Source of the DNA: Methylococcus capsulatus
GTDB lineage: Bacteria > Pseudomonadota > Gammaproteobacteria > Methylococcales > Methylococcaceae
NCBI RefSeq assembly: GCF_036864975.1
Contig: NZ_CP104311.1
Location: 565,501-629,500, forward strand
Reading direction: 5' to 3'
Length of the DNA: 64,000 bases
Position 1 is the first letter of the stretch, and each line of letters starts with the position of its first letter. Positions 1 through 12,822 of this stretch are shown piece after piece. A model generated the notes under the pieces. It saw only the letters and a list, made by a program, of their open reading frames with translations. It ran no database searches and was not told where the DNA came from. Position numbers and translations under genes: made by a program.

Positions 1-897
1 CAGCAGGTAGTAGATACTGTTGTCCAGACCCCGGAAATTCAGGATTGGACCGGTTTCATCGCCTTCCGCGGTATGGTTGAACACGACATCGAGGAGAACC
101 TCGATGTCGGCCTCGTGCAGAGCCTTGACCATGTGCTTGAATTCTTCCACCTGGCAGCCGGGGTAGGCGCCGGTTCCATAACCCGCATGCGGCGCCTGGA
201 AGGCGATGGTGTTGTAGCCCCAGTAATTCCTGAGCCGCTCGCCGGTGACGGGGTTGTGGCGGGTCACTTCGTAAGGGTTGAACGCCTGCAGCGGCATCAG
301 CTCGATCGCGGTGATCCCGAGTTGCTTGAAATAGGGGATCTTGTCGATGACGCCGAGATAGGTGCCAGGATGTCGGACCGCCGAAGAAGGGTGAATACTC
401 AGCCCCCGGACATGGACCTCATAGATGACCAGTTCCGACCAGTGATGCTTGAGCGGGCGATCATGGCCCCAGTCGAAATGGTCTGCCGTCACCAGTGCCT
501 TTGCGACCACATGCTCGGGACCGCCGACAGCTGCCCCTGAAAACTCCCAATGCTCCGGTGTCACCAGGGCCGTGGCATAGGGGTCGAGCAAGACCGCCTG
601 GGGGTCGAAACGATGCCCCAGATGCGGCTCATGCGGTCCGTCGACCTGAAAGGCGTAGGCCAGGCCACGGTGTGCACCGTGTACCGCCACGTGCCAGATA
701 TCGCCGGTGCGGTGGTAATGGGGATCGAGGTCGATGATCTGATGAGGCTGGGTATGACTCGGGTCGGCGAACAGCAGCAGGCGGACCCTGGAGCCATGCC
801 GGCTGAACAGAGCGAAATTGGCGTCCGTCCCCTGGAAATGAACTCCCAGGGGCAAGGGTGAACCCGTTGAATAATCGAATTTTGCAGGCACCGTCAT
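1..897 (-). CDS. glgX: Glycogen debranching enzyme GlgX-type (isoamylase family), N-terminal part, cut by window edge
   Basis: The 299 visible residues begin MTVPAKFDYSTG and match the start of a GH13 isoamylase/GlgX enzyme, which hydrolyses alpha-1,6 branches of glycogen in the cytoplasm. Roughly the first 150 residues form a CBM48-like beta domain (LGVHFQGTDANFALFS, then a DGPHEPHLGHRFDP segment). The catalytic barrel then opens with LVIYEVHVRGLSIHP and reaches conserved region I (LDVVFNHTAEG) near residue 280. The catalytic Asp and Glu lie beyond the edge. The start is the first ATG after an in-frame stretch without alternatives. The gene is divergent from pmoC. A maltooligosyltrehalose hydrolase is a less likely alternative. 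Confidence 0.85.
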   Translation of the reverse strand, partial: MTVPAKFDYSTGSPLPLGVHFQGTDANFALFSRHGSRVRLLLFADPSHTQPHQIIDLDPHYHRTGDIWHVAVHGAHRGLAYAFQVDGPHEPHLGHRFDPQAVLLDPYATALVTPEHWEFSGAAVGGPEHVVAKALVTADHFDWGHDRPLKHHWSELVIYEVHVRGLSIHPSSAVRHPGTYLGVIDKIPYFKQLGITAIELMPLQAFNPYEVTRHNPVTGERLRNYWGYNTIAFQAPHAGYGTGAYPGCQVEEFKHMVKALHEADIEVLLDVVFNHTAEGDETGPILNFRGLDNSIYYLL

Positions 898-1042
898 CGC
901 AGCCGGACCGATCTTGAAAGACAAAGAAACGCGGCGAGCCGGAAGTGTATCATCAACCTTCCGCATCCCGTTCCAACCAAGGGGCAATTTTCCCAGAACG
1001 GCGATCGGGAATTTTTTCCGCCGCCACTGGTCTTACGTCATA

Positions 1043-1069
1043 CCACAGCCCCATGTAAGGGGCATGTGG
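1043..1069 (+). promoter_or_regulatory. Hairpin in the pmoC leader
   Basis: CCACAGCCCC and GGGGCATGTGG can pair around an ATGTAA loop with one mismatch or bulge, about 33 bases before the pmoC start codon. No T-run follows, so it is not a simple terminator. It may affect mRNA stability or translation, which is inference only. Confidence 0.35.
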
Positions 1070-1101
1070 CATCAAACCAACACCAACTCAGGAGAAATCA
1101 G

Positions 1102-1863
1102 ATGGCTACAACAACCGCAGGCGGCCTCGCCGCCGTCGACCGGCCGCTACTGGACAAGAAGTGGCTGGTTTTCGCTATCGGCATCTACACCGTATTCTAC
1201 ATTTGGGTACGGTGGTACGAAGGTGTTTACGGCTGGTCCGCCGGTCTGGACTCGTTCGCGCCGGAGTTTGAAACCTACTGGATGAACTTCCTGTACACCG
1301 AGATCGTCCTGGAGATCGTGACGGCTTCGATCCTGTGGGGTTATCTCTGGAAGACCCGCGACCGCAACCTGGCCGCGCTGACCCCGCGTGAAGAGCTGCG
1401 CCGCAACTTCACCCACCTGACCTGGCTGGTGGCCTACGCCTGGGCCATCTACTGGGGCGCTTCCTACTTCACCGAGCAGGACGGCACCTGGCATCAGACG
1501 ATCGTGCGCGACACCGACTTCACGCCGTCGCACATCATCGAGTTTTATCTGAGCTACCCGATCTACATCATCACCGGTTTTGCGGCGTTCATCTACGCCA
1601 AGACGCGTCTGCCGTTCTTCGCGAAGGGCATTTCGCTGCCGTACCTGGTGCTGGTGGTGGGTCCGTTCATGATTCTGCCGAACGTGGGTCTGAACGAGTG
1701 GGGCCACACCTTCTGGTTCATGGAAGAGCTGTTCGTGGCGCCGCTGCACTATGGCTTCGTGATCTTCGGCTGGCTGGCGCTGGCCGTCATGGGCACCCTG
1801 ACCCAGACCTTCTACAGCTTCTCGCACCTGTTCGAACGCGAACTGTGCCCGGACATCCGCTGA
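1102..1863 (+). CDS. pmoC: Particulate methane monooxygenase subunit C (orphan copy)
   Basis: This 253-residue integral membrane protein is a PmoC subunit of the copper enzyme that oxidises methane to methanol in intracytoplasmic membranes. The core is almost identical to the Methylococcus PmoC I remember. The ligands equivalent to Asp156, His160 and His173 of the M. capsulatus numbering are present as D127, H131 and H144 (QDGTWH and TPSHIIEF). About six hydrophobic segments are visible. The start was chosen because AGGAGA lies 7 bases before this ATG; an upstream in-frame ATG at 1066 has no ribosome site. No pmoA or pmoB follows and a strong terminator comes 65 bases later, so it is monocistronic, like the known third pmoC copy of Methylococcus. 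The C-terminal tail (SFSHLFERELCPDIR) differs from the tail I recall for operon copies. Confidence 0.95.
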   Translation: MATTTAGGLAAVDRPLLDKKWLVFAIGIYTVFYIWVRWYEGVYGWSAGLDSFAPEFETYWMNFLYTEIVLEIVTASILWGYLWKTRDRNLAALTPREELRRNFTHLTWLVAYAWAIYWGASYFTEQDGTWHQTIVRDTDFTPSHIIEFYLSYPIYIITGFAAFIYAKTRLPFFAKGISLPYLVLVVGPFMILPNVGLNEWGHTFWFMEELFVAPLHYGFVIFGWLALAVMGTLTQTFYSFSHLFERELCPDIR

Positions 1864-1927
1864 TGCCGGCGTAACTCCCTGAGGATAAACCCTCTCCTGA
1901 GGGACGCAGAGAAGCCGAAAGACCAAG

Positions 1928-1967
1928 GAGCCGCCGCCCGTGTCCCCTGGCCGGGCGGCGGCTCTTT
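1928..1967 (+). terminator. Rho-independent terminator after pmoC
   Basis: A 13-base perfect stem (GAGCCGCCGCCCG with CGGGCGGCGGCTC) and an 11-base loop are followed by TTTT. It closes the pmoC transcript. Confidence 0.9.
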
Positions 1968-2144
1968 TCGTTTCAGATTCGCCGCTTGCGTCCGTAAGCG
2001 AAGCCGAAGGATCCACCCCACCTCATTTGCATGACCACAGCCTCATTGTTACGATCGCATTTCAACGCCCTGCGGCACTCACCGGCCAGCCGCGCCGCAA
2101 ACGCGCGGCGACGCCCGCCAATGCCGTTCAATAATCGCACTGGG

Positions 2145-2402
2145 ATGGAAAAACAAGAAAAAAAACAAGCCGCCCTGCGATGGGGGAAAACCGCGATCGG
2201 CGGGCGCTGGGGCCTGGTGGCCTGGGGCATTTCCGGCGCCAGCGCCATGGCGGTGGCTGTCTGGGGACTGCAAACCGTGGCCATACCGCTCATCATGCTG
2301 AAGACTGCATCCTGGGGAATCTGGGGAATCGGCGTCTTCAAGGAATCCAGAGCCCATCTGAAACTCGGCCGCGGTGGTAAATCCATCCCGCCGGAGCGCT
2401 GA
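2145..2402 (+). CDS. Small hypothetical membrane protein
   Basis: This 85-residue product has a charged N-terminus (MEKQEKKQAALRWGKT). A long Trp/Gly-rich hydrophobic stretch, about residues 20-62, could cross the membrane twice. The tail is basic (LKLGRGGKSIPPER). I do not recognise a family. It lies between the pmoC terminator and ygiQ on the same strand. The start is uncertain: an in-frame ATG at 2121 adds eight residues, and neither start has a strong ribosome site. Confidence 0.5.
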   Translation: MEKQEKKQAALRWGKTAIGGRWGLVAWGISGASAMAVAVWGLQTVAIPLIMLKTASWGIWGIGVFKESRAHLKLGRGGKSIPPER

Positions 2403-2480
2403 TCGGGGGCTGCCCCTTCGAGCTGGCAGCAGCCTCGCCCGATCCGCTAGACTAGTCACCCCATTCAGGTCCTCGGCATC

Positions 2481-4622
2481 ATGCAGCAAGCACGGGACAT
2501 CTTCTCCTATCGAAAGTTCTGGGCCGCCCGCTTCGGCGCCGCCCCGCAATTGCCGCTATCCCGCGCCGACATGGAGCGGCTCGGCTGGGGCTCCTGCGAC
2601 GTGGTCCTGGTCACCGGGGACGCTTACGTCGACCACCCCAGCTTCGGCATGGCATTGATCGGCCGCCTCCTGGAAGCCCAGGGCTTCCGGGTCGGCATTC
2701 TGGCCCAGCCGGACTGGCACTCGGCCGAACCTTTCGAGGAATTCGGACGCCCCAACCTGTTCTTCGGCGTGACCGGCGGCAACATGGATTCCATGGTGAA
2801 CCGCTATACCTCCGACCGCCGCATCCGCTCCAACGACGCCTACACCCCCCACGGTGCCGCCGACCGCCGCCCGGATCGCTGCGTGCTGGTCTATGCCCAG
2901 CGCTGCCGCGAAGCCTATAAAGATGTGCCGATCGTGCTGGGCGGGATTGAAGCCAGCCTGCGCCGCGTGGCCCATTATGACTACTGGTCCGACAAGGTCC
3001 GGCGTTCGGTACTGGTCGATGCCAAGGCGGATCTGCTAGTTTACGGCAATGGTGAACGCCAGGTGGTCGAGATCGCTCACCGTCTCGCCGGGGGTGAACC
3101 GGTCTCCGCACTCACGGACATTCGGGGCACGGCCTACATCCGCCGCGCTCCCGCTGCTGGCTGGCGCGAAATCGATTCCACCCGCATCGACCGGCCCGGT
3201 GCGATCGCCGCCCCCGCCGACCCCTATCAGGAGACACCCGCCGGCTGCGGCTCACAGGCGAGGGATGCCGCCCCGGCACTCCACTTCACCCGCCCCACCC
3301 GCGGCCAGGGCAACACGGTGATCCGCCTGCCAGCTTTCGAGGCGCTGCGCGATGATCCGGTACTGTATGCGCATGCCTCGCGGGTATTGCATCAGGAAAC
3401 CAACCCGCACAACGCCCGGGCGCTGGTCCAGCGTCACGGGGCCTTTGATGTCTGGCTCAACCCGCCGGCGTTGCCGCTCACCACCTCGGAAATGGACCGG
3501 GTCTACGGCCTGCCTTACAGCCGCCTGCCCCACCGTCGCTACGGCGACGCCCCCATCCCGGCCTTCGAGATGATCCAGCACTCGGTGACCATCATGCGTG
3601 GCTGTTTCGGCGGCTGCACCTTCTGCTCCATCACTGAACACGAAGGACGGATCATCCAGAGCCGCTCGGAAGAATCCATCCTCCGGGAGATCGAAACCAT
3701 CCGCGACACCTCCCCGGCCTTCACCGGCGTGATCTCCGATCTGGGCGGCCCCACGGCCAACATGTACCGGCTGGCCTGCAAGAGCCGCGAGATCGAGGCG
3801 AGCTGCCGCCGGCCCTCCTGCGTTTACCCCGGCATCTGCAAGAATCTCGGCACCGATCACGGCCCGCTGATCCGCCTGTACCGCCGCGCCCGCCAGCTTC
3901 CCGGCATCAAGAAGATCCTGATCGGGTCGGGGTTGCGTTACGACCTGGCGGTGATGTCGCCGGAATACGTCAAAGAACTGGTGACCCACCACGTCGGCGG
4001 CTATCTCAAGATCGCGCCGGAGCATACCGAACCGGGGCCGCTTTCCAAGATGATGAAGCCAGGCATCGGCACCTATGACCGCTTCAAGGCGATGTTCGAC
4101 CGATATTCGCGCGAAGCAGGAAAAGAGCAGTACCTCATCCCCTATTTCATCGCCGCCCATCCCGGCACCACCGACGAGGATATGCTGAACCTGGCGCTGT
4201 GGCTCAAGAAGAATGGCTTTCGGGCCGACCAAGTGCAGTCCTTCCTGCCCTCGCCCATGGCGGTGGCCACGGCCATGTACCACAGCCGCAAGAACCCGCT
4301 GCACCGCATCTCGCGCAACGGCGAAACCGTCGAAACACCCCGGAAGCTCACGCAGCGCCGGCTGCACAAAGCCTTTCTGCGTTATCACGATCCGGACAAC
4401 TGGCCGCTCTTGCGGGAGGCATTGAAACGGATGGGCAGGGCCGACCTGATCGGCAACGGCAAGCACCATCTGGTCCCGGCCTGGCAGCCGCGCGGGACAG
4501 GCGCCGCCGGGACCGTAACGAGCCGCAGCGCCAGGCCGTTCCGGACCCAGCACAGCGGCCTGCCGCCGCAAGGCCGGAAGACCGCAAGCCGCAAATCGAG
4601 CAAAAAGAAGCGGGGCGGCTGA
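2481..4622 (+). CDS. ygiQ: YgiQ family radical SAM protein
   Basis: The 713-residue protein belongs to the UPF0313/YgiQ radical SAM family, which is widespread and of unsettled biochemical role. The N-terminal third carries the family's [11 protein letters not shown] motif near residue 50. The radical SAM centre carries the [4Fe-4S] ligands C375, C379 and C382 in [10 protein letters not shown], a CxxxCxxC pattern. The C-terminal 50 residues are Arg/Lys/Ser-rich and probably disordered, as is common in the family. The length is usual. It is followed 48 bases later by a membrane-protein gene. The start at 2481 is the first ATG ahead of the conserved region. Confidence 0.92.
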   Translation: MQQARDIFSYRKFWAARFGAAPQLPLSRADMERLGWGSCDVVLVTGDAYVDHPSFGMALIGRLLEAQGFRVGILAQPDWHSAEPFEEFGRPNLFFGVTGGNMDSMVNRYTSDRRIRSNDAYTPHGAADRRPDRCVLVYAQRCREAYKDVPIVLGGIEASLRRVAHYDYWSDKVRRSVLVDAKADLLVYGNGERQVVEIAHRLAGGEPVSALTDIRGTAYIRRAPAAGWREIDSTRIDRPGAIAAPADPYQETPAGCGSQARDAAPALHFTRPTRGQGNTVIRLPAFEALRDDPVLYAHASRVLHQETNPHNARALVQRHGAFDVWLNPPALPLTTSEMDRVYGLPYSRLPHRRYGDAPIPAFEMIQHSVTIMRGCFGGCTFCSITEHEGRIIQSRSEESILREIETIRDTSPAFTGVISDLGGPTANMYRLACKSREIEASCRRPSCVYPGICKNLGTDHGPLIRLYRRARQLPGIKKILIGSGLRYDLAVMSPEYVKELVTHHVGGYLKIAPEHTEPGPLSKMMKPGIGTYDRFKAMFDRYSREAGKEQYLIPYFIAAHPGTTDEDMLNLALWLKKNGFRADQVQSFLPSPMAVATAMYHSRKNPLHRISRNGETVETPRKLTQRRLHKAFLRYHDPDNWPLLREALKRMGRADLIGNGKHHLVPAWQPRGTGAAGTVTSRSARPFRTQHSGLPPQGRKTASRKSSKKKRGG

Positions 4623-4670
4623 ATTTCCAAACCGGGTTTCGAGGCAAGAAACAAAAAGAGGTCATCCGTC

Positions 4671-5579
4671 ATGTGGGATTTCAATCTGCTTTTGGCCACC
4701 CGTACCCTCGAAAAGAGCATGGCCTTCGTGCTCTATCGCTGGCTCATCTATCTCGGCGTTGGCCTGGCCTACATCTTCGGCGCGATCCTCGGCGCAGGTA
4801 CGGCCATCGGCATCGGCGCACTGAGTTCCAACCCCACCGCATTCGCCGGCGCGGGCGCCTGGATCGGGATAGGCATCGTCGGCTGGGTTCTGTACAAGTT
4901 CCGCAACAGCTTCCTGACCGGGGTTCATGCCCGCAACGCCGCACTGCTCGGCGCCGAGGCACTCAAAGAGCCGGTCCCCCAAGGCAAGGGACAGATCGAC
5001 GACGCCCGCCGCCGGGTGGCGGAACGTCTTCCCGCCCCGCCGGCACTCACCCCATTGATCGCGGCGATACGGATGGTTTTGTCCACGCTTCCCGGCTGGA
5101 AGGAACCGCCGCCGCAAACCCTGCCGCAACGCTGGCTGCTTCTGGCGAAAGGATTGCTTGCCACCCGAGAGACCCTGACGCTGCTCGGCTATCACTTCGC
5201 CCATCCGGCGAACAGTTTCGCCCGCTCCGCGCGGGATGGGCTGCTCCTCCTGGCCGCACACCTCCCGACGATCCTGCGTAACCGGCTGTACCTGTCCGGC
5301 TTCTGCTGGCTGGGGTGTTTCGCGGCCTTCCCAGTCCTGCTGGCGGCGGTTCAGGCCATTGTCGCGGGCCTTCCGCTCGATCCCGGCCTCTGGCCCTATG
5401 TGTTTGCCTTGCTGTTGGCCTGGACCATCAAGGCCGCTTTTCTGGATGCGATCGCCATGGCCGCCATGCTCGACTTGTTCCTGCAACTCCCCGCGCCCGA
5501 GAACGGCACCGAACTCGCCGACGCCCTGGCGCGGGACTTCCCCGCATTCGCTGGGATTTGCGCCCAGGCGGAAAGCTGA
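4671..5579 (+). CDS. Hypothetical multi-pass membrane protein
   Basis: The 302-residue product has Gly/Ala-rich hydrophobic segments at about residues 18-46 and 60-80. A soluble middle with many prolines follows, then further hydrophobic segments at about 205-235 and 240-275. I do not recognise the family, and no enzymatic motif is visible. It follows ygiQ on the same strand and may be co-transcribed with it. The next gene, guaB, has its own promoter. Confidence 0.7.
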   Translation: MWDFNLLLATRTLEKSMAFVLYRWLIYLGVGLAYIFGAILGAGTAIGIGALSSNPTAFAGAGAWIGIGIVGWVLYKFRNSFLTGVHARNAALLGAEALKEPVPQGKGQIDDARRRVAERLPAPPALTPLIAAIRMVLSTLPGWKEPPPQTLPQRWLLLAKGLLATRETLTLLGYHFAHPANSFARSARDGLLLLAAHLPTILRNRLYLSGFCWLGCFAAFPVLLAAVQAIVAGLPLDPGLWPYVFALLLAWTIKAAFLDAIAMAAMLDLFLQLPAPENGTELADALARDFPAFAGICAQAES

Positions 5580-5665
5580 ACAGCCACCGGCTCTGCGCAT
5601 CATTGGCATGCGGGCCGTACTCCCGCCGCGGGGTGTGGCATAAAAAAGCCGCAGACATCCGACGG

Positions 5666-5693
5666 TTTACATTGACAAAGAAAAGGTTATAAT
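5666..5693 (+). promoter_or_regulatory. Sigma-70-type promoter for guaBA
   Basis: TTTACA (5666-5671) and TATAAT (5688-5693) are separated by 16 bases, about 30 bases before the guaB start codon. The spacing fits a housekeeping promoter for guaB-guaA-tadA. Confidence 0.65.
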
Positions 5694-5723
5694 AATCGGT
5701 TTTTTACTTGCCGGGAGTGTCCC

Positions 5724-7187
5724 ATGCGTATCGAACAAGAAGCGCTGACTTTCGATGACGTCCTGCTGGTTCCTGCGTATTCGAACGTGCTCCCCCGTGA
5801 CGTTTCCCTGACCACCCGGGTCACCCGGGCCATTCCGCTGAACATCCCGCTGTTGTCGGCCGCCATGGACACGGTGACCGAAGCCCGGCTCGCCATCACC
5901 ATCGCTCAGGAAGGCGGCATCGGTATCATCCACAAGAACATGACGACGGAACGCCAAGCGGCGGAAGTCCGGAGCGTGAAAAAATACGAAAGTGGCGTGA
6001 TCAAAGAACCGATCACCGTGCCGCCGACCGCGACCATCCGTGAAGTCATGGAGCTGACCCGTGCCCGCAACATCTCCGGCGTTCCGGTGGTGGATGGCGG
6101 CGAACTGGTCGGCATCGTCACCAGCCGTGACCTGCGTTTCGAGACGCGCTACGACGAACCCGTCATCCGGGCGATGACACCGAAGGAACGGCTGATCACA
6201 GTAAAGGAGGGCTCCAGCAAGGAAGAAGCCATCCGCCTATTGCACCAGCACCGCATCGAGAAAGTCCTGATCGTCAACGAGGCCTTTCAGCTCCGCGGCA
6301 TGATTACCGTGAAGGACATCCAGAAATCCAAGGACTACCCGCAGGCTTGCAAGGACGAATTCGAACGCCTGCGGGTGGGAGCGGCCGTCGGTACCGGCGC
6401 AGGCACCGAGGAACGGGTGGAGGCACTGGTGGAAGCCGGGGTCGACGTGATTGTGGTGGACACTGCCCATGGACACTCGCAGGGCGTGCTGGACCGGGTG
6501 CGCTGGGTCAAGACCCATTTTCCTCAAGTCCAAGTGATCGGCGGCAACATCGCCACCGGCGCCGCTGCACGGGCGCTGGCCGAAGCCGGCGCCGATGCGG
6601 TCAAAGTCGGCATCGGGCCGGGCTCGATCTGCACCACCCGCATCATTGCCGGCGTCGGCGTGCCGCAGATCACCGCCGTATCCAACGTCGCCCAGGCACT
6701 GGCCGGCACCGGCATCCCCGTCATCGCCGACGGCGGCATCCGTTATTCCGGCGACGTCGCTAAAGCCATCGCGGCCGGCGCCCATTGCGTGATGATCGGG
6801 GGGCTGTTCGCCGGTACCGAAGAATCGCCCGGCGAAGTCGAACTGTACCAGGGCCGTTCCTACAAGGCCTATCGGGGCATGGGCTCGATGGGCGCCATGG
6901 CCCAGCAGCAGGGTTCCAGTGACCGCTATTTCCAGGATAGCACAGAGGCCGAAAAACTGGTGCCGGAAGGCATTGAGGGCCGGGTCCCCCACAAGGGCAG
7001 CCTCGTCGCCATCCTGCACCAGCTCGTCGGCGGCCTCCGCGCCTCCATGGGCTACACCGGCTGCCGCACCATCGAAGAAATGCGCGAACATGCGCGTTTC
7101 GTCCGGGTGACCTCCGCCGGCATGCGCGAAAGCCACGTGCACGATGTGACGATCACCAAGGAAGCGCCGAACTACCGCCTCGACTGA
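5724..7187 (+). CDS. guaB: Inosine-5'-monophosphate dehydrogenase
   Basis: GuaB oxidises IMP to XMP with NAD+, the committed step of guanine nucleotide synthesis in the cytosol. The 487 residues are the usual length. The N-terminal barrel part ([13 protein letters not shown]) is followed by a pair of CBS domains at about residues 95-205, which bind purine nucleotides and regulate the enzyme. The catalytic loop [10 protein letters not shown] carries the nucleophile C303, and the mobile flap region GSMGAMAQ follows. The start has the weak GGGAG upstream of ATG that is typical here. guaA follows 22 bases later, so both GMP-forming steps share a transcript. Confidence 0.97.
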   Translation: MRIEQEALTFDDVLLVPAYSNVLPRDVSLTTRVTRAIPLNIPLLSAAMDTVTEARLAITIAQEGGIGIIHKNMTTERQAAEVRSVKKYESGVIKEPITVPPTATIREVMELTRARNISGVPVVDGGELVGIVTSRDLRFETRYDEPVIRAMTPKERLITVKEGSSKEEAIRLLHQHRIEKVLIVNEAFQLRGMITVKDIQKSKDYPQACKDEFERLRVGAAVGTGAGTEERVEALVEAGVDVIVVDTAHGHSQGVLDRVRWVKTHFPQVQVIGGNIATGAAARALAEAGADAVKVGIGPGSICTTRIIAGVGVPQITAVSNVAQALAGTGIPVIADGGIRYSGDVAKAIAAGAHCVMIGGLFAGTEESPGEVELYQGRSYKAYRGMGSMGAMAQQQGSSDRYFQDSTEAEKLVPEGIEGRVPHKGSLVAILHQLVGGLRASMGYTGCRTIEEMREHARFVRVTSAGMRESHVHDVTITKEAPNYRLD

Positions 7188-7209
7188 TTCCGCACCCCGC
7201 GAGCCGCCG

Positions 7210-10612
<3,403 letters not shown>

Positions 10613-10635
10613 TCGTATGTCTGTAACGAATTGGT

Positions 10636-10641
10636 TATAAT
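10636..10641 (+). promoter_or_regulatory. Minus-10 box before tRNA-Ser
   Basis: A perfect TATAAT sits 15 bases before the tRNA 5' end. No convincing minus-35 hexamer is visible at the usual distance, so the call rests on the minus-10 box and its position. Confidence 0.4.
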
Positions 10642-10656
10642 ATCATCGCTTGTGCA

Positions 10657-10751
<95 letters not shown>

Positions 10752-10786
10752 TACCCGTTTCACCCCGTCTCATGACGCCTCAGAAC

Positions 10787-10818
10787 CCGCGAGCTACAAG
10801 GCTTAGCGGTTTTTTTTT
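10787..10818 (+). terminator. Terminator after tRNA-Ser
   Basis: CCGC-GAGC pairs with GCTT-A-GCGG around a short loop and is followed by nine T residues. It lies about 40 bases after the tRNA. Confidence 0.75.
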
Positions 10819-11090
10819 GGCTTGCCAAACGTCTTGAAAAATAAACATGTCAGATCGCTATACCTGAAGAGACGGCGGCACACACGACCCTGAGCAATGC
10901 CGAGTGACGGCTCAGCGGCCCTTGCGAAAAAAATCACCGGAAAGACCTGCAGATCCGTTGCCTTGTCGCACTTCGTACAGTCGATGAGATACCCAGGATC
11001 CACGCTACTTAACAAAACCAATGACTTAGGTGAATCCGCCGGTATGGCATCACTCCTGCTTGGACGGTTTTATTTACAAGGCGTTGAGGC
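10819..11090. other. Intergenic region before the Fe-S/CCG protein
   Basis: No supported gene is seen here. An in-frame TGA at 11085-11087 immediately precedes the following gene, so that gene cannot extend upstream into this stretch. Confidence 0.6.
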
Positions 11091-12458
11091 ATGGAGACAC
11101 AACTCGACTGGTCGGCCTACAACAGCTATGGCGCGGGTGATGCCTATGCGGCCGTGCCTTCCGAAGGCGGCGCCTACGGCAAGGCGGCGGCGGTATGCAT
11201 CGGCAACCGGCAATGTCAGCGCACCGAAAAGGGCGTGATGTGCCCGAGCTTCCGGGTCACACATGACGCGGCGCACTCCACCCACCACCGGGCCCAAACA
11301 TTGAAGGCGGCGCTGAACGGCGAATACGGGCCGAAGCCCTTCGTCGGACCGGAGCTGGAAGCGGCCATGGACCTGTGCGTGGGCTGCAAGGGCTGCAAGC
11401 GCGAATGCCCCAATGGGGTGGACATGGCGCTGCTGCGCATCGAGACTTTGGCGCAGCGCTGGAAACAGCTCGGCGGCGCTCCGCTGCGGGAACGGCTGCT
11501 GGCGCACATACCGCACTGGGCGGGAAAACTGGCATGGCTTAATTGGCTGGTGAGAGCGCGTGCACGGGTGCCGCTGCTGGCCAAGTTGGGCGAGCGCTGG
11601 CTCGGCATCGCCGCCAAACGCTCGCTGCCTCTGAGCGCACCGATCGAGTTCCTCGCCGCGGCCCCGACCGAACCCGCCGGCGCCCCCGAAGGGCGCGAGG
11701 TCGTCCTGCTGGTCGACACCTTCTCCAACCACTTCGAACCGGAAACCGCCCAGGCGGCTCTCGACGTGTTGACCGCCGCCGGTTGCCGGGTCCATCTCGC
11801 CCGGCCGCCCGCCGGGGAACACCCGCTGTGCTGCGGCCGCACCTTCCTGTCCCACGGCCTGGTCGAGCAGGCGCGGACGGAGGCCGGACGCATGGTCGAA
11901 GCCTTGCGACCCTATGCCGAGCGCGGCCTACCCGTCATCGGCCTGGAACCGTCCTGCCTCTTGATGCTGCGCGACGAATACTACTCGCTGGGACTGGGCG
12001 ATGCCGTGGCCGCCGTCGCGAAATCCGCTCTGCTGCTGGAGGAATTCCTGGCCCGCGAACACGACGCCAAGCGGCTTGAACTTCCGCTCCGTCCCCTGCC
12101 GCAGGCGCGGGCGCTGGTGCATGGACACTGCCATCAGAAAGCCTTCGGCGCGATGAAGTCGATGCGCAAGGTGCTGGGGCTGATACCGGAGCTGGGGGTG
12201 GAATTCATCGAATCGAGCTGCTGCGGTATGGCCGGCGCTTTCGGACTGGAGGCCGAGCATTACGAAGTATCCATGCAGATGGCCGAACTCGCCCTGCTGC
12301 CGCGGATACGCGAAGCGGACAAAGACACCTTGCTGATCGCCAACGGCACCAGTTGCCGCCACCAGATACGCGATGGTGCGCAGCGAGAGGGCGTGCACTT
12401 GGCCAGGGTGCTGAAGTCGGCACTGGCGAGCGGCGGCCTGGGGAGCCGGCGAAACTGA
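11091..12458 (+). CDS. Fe-S/CCG-domain oxidoreductase subunit, like the C-terminal half of FAD-linked D-2-hydroxyacid dehydrogenases
   Basis: The 455-residue protein has two N-terminal ferredoxin-like clusters (CIGNRQCQRTEKGVMCPS near residues 36-54, and CVGCKGCKRECP near residue 100). Two C-terminal cysteine-rich CCG domains follow (HPLCCGRTF and SSCCGMAG), with HGHCHQKA between them. This is the arrangement of GlpC/GlcF proteins and of the C-terminal half of large FAD-linked D-lactate or 2-hydroxyglutarate dehydrogenases. The N-terminus (LDWSAYNSYG) resembles the linker of such fusions, but no FAD-binding domain is encoded upstream, where a stop codon abuts the start. It may partner a separately encoded FAD subunit. 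The substrate is unknown. Confidence 0.75.
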   Translation: METQLDWSAYNSYGAGDAYAAVPSEGGAYGKAAAVCIGNRQCQRTEKGVMCPSFRVTHDAAHSTHHRAQTLKAALNGEYGPKPFVGPELEAAMDLCVGCKGCKRECPNGVDMALLRIETLAQRWKQLGGAPLRERLLAHIPHWAGKLAWLNWLVRARARVPLLAKLGERWLGIAAKRSLPLSAPIEFLAAAPTEPAGAPEGREVVLLVDTFSNHFEPETAQAALDVLTAAGCRVHLARPPAGEHPLCCGRTFLSHGLVEQARTEAGRMVEALRPYAERGLPVIGLEPSCLLMLRDEYYSLGLGDAVAAVAKSALLLEEFLAREHDAKRLELPLRPLPQARALVHGHCHQKAFGAMKSMRKVLGLIPELGVEFIESSCCGMAGAFGLEAEHYEVSMQMAELALLPRIREADKDTLLIANGTSCRHQIRDGAQREGVHLARVLKSALASGGLGSRRN

Positions 12459-12822
12459 CGCTCAGTGCTCTTGACCGATGACCGAACCCTCTTTTGATCG
12501 CTCCTGCCCCGCCCCCCCGAACGATAAGACTGTCCTTCCACATCAGCCCCCCCCCTGAAAAACCTGCCAGGCGCACCATAAAAAATCAAATTTGTGCACT
12601 ATATTGGTGCTTCGCACTTTTTATGTGCGTGACATATTGACGCACCGCCTTCCATACTCTAACGTAAGCGCTCGTATTGAATCGATACTTAAAACAATAA
12701 GCAGCGGTTCGAGCTGCCCGAATCGATACGCGTTCGATCAGGCATGCCGCCGCTTGGACTCCCGGCCATCGCCGAGGCGAAAGGTGCCGGAGGCCCTTGC
12801 ACCCTACCCGAGGATTGATGCC
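12459..12822. other. Intergenic region with a possible promoter for the following operon
   Basis: No gene is supported. TTGACG at 12637-12642 with TAACGT 17 bases downstream could be a weak promoter. A short GTGC-TTC-GCAC hairpin followed by TTTTT lies near 12607-12623. Reading of the next gene could open earlier, at 12592, but that extension lacks hydrophobic or conserved character. Confidence 0.35.

Noticed and set aside
3252-4571. A 439-codon open frame antisense to ygiQ
   Set aside because: The forward frame has the radical SAM cysteines and family motifs; the antisense product has no recognisable features.
5672-5693. TTGACA followed by TATAAT before guaB
   Set aside because: The two hexamers are only 10 bases apart; TTTACA at 5666 gives a normal 16-base spacing and was used instead.
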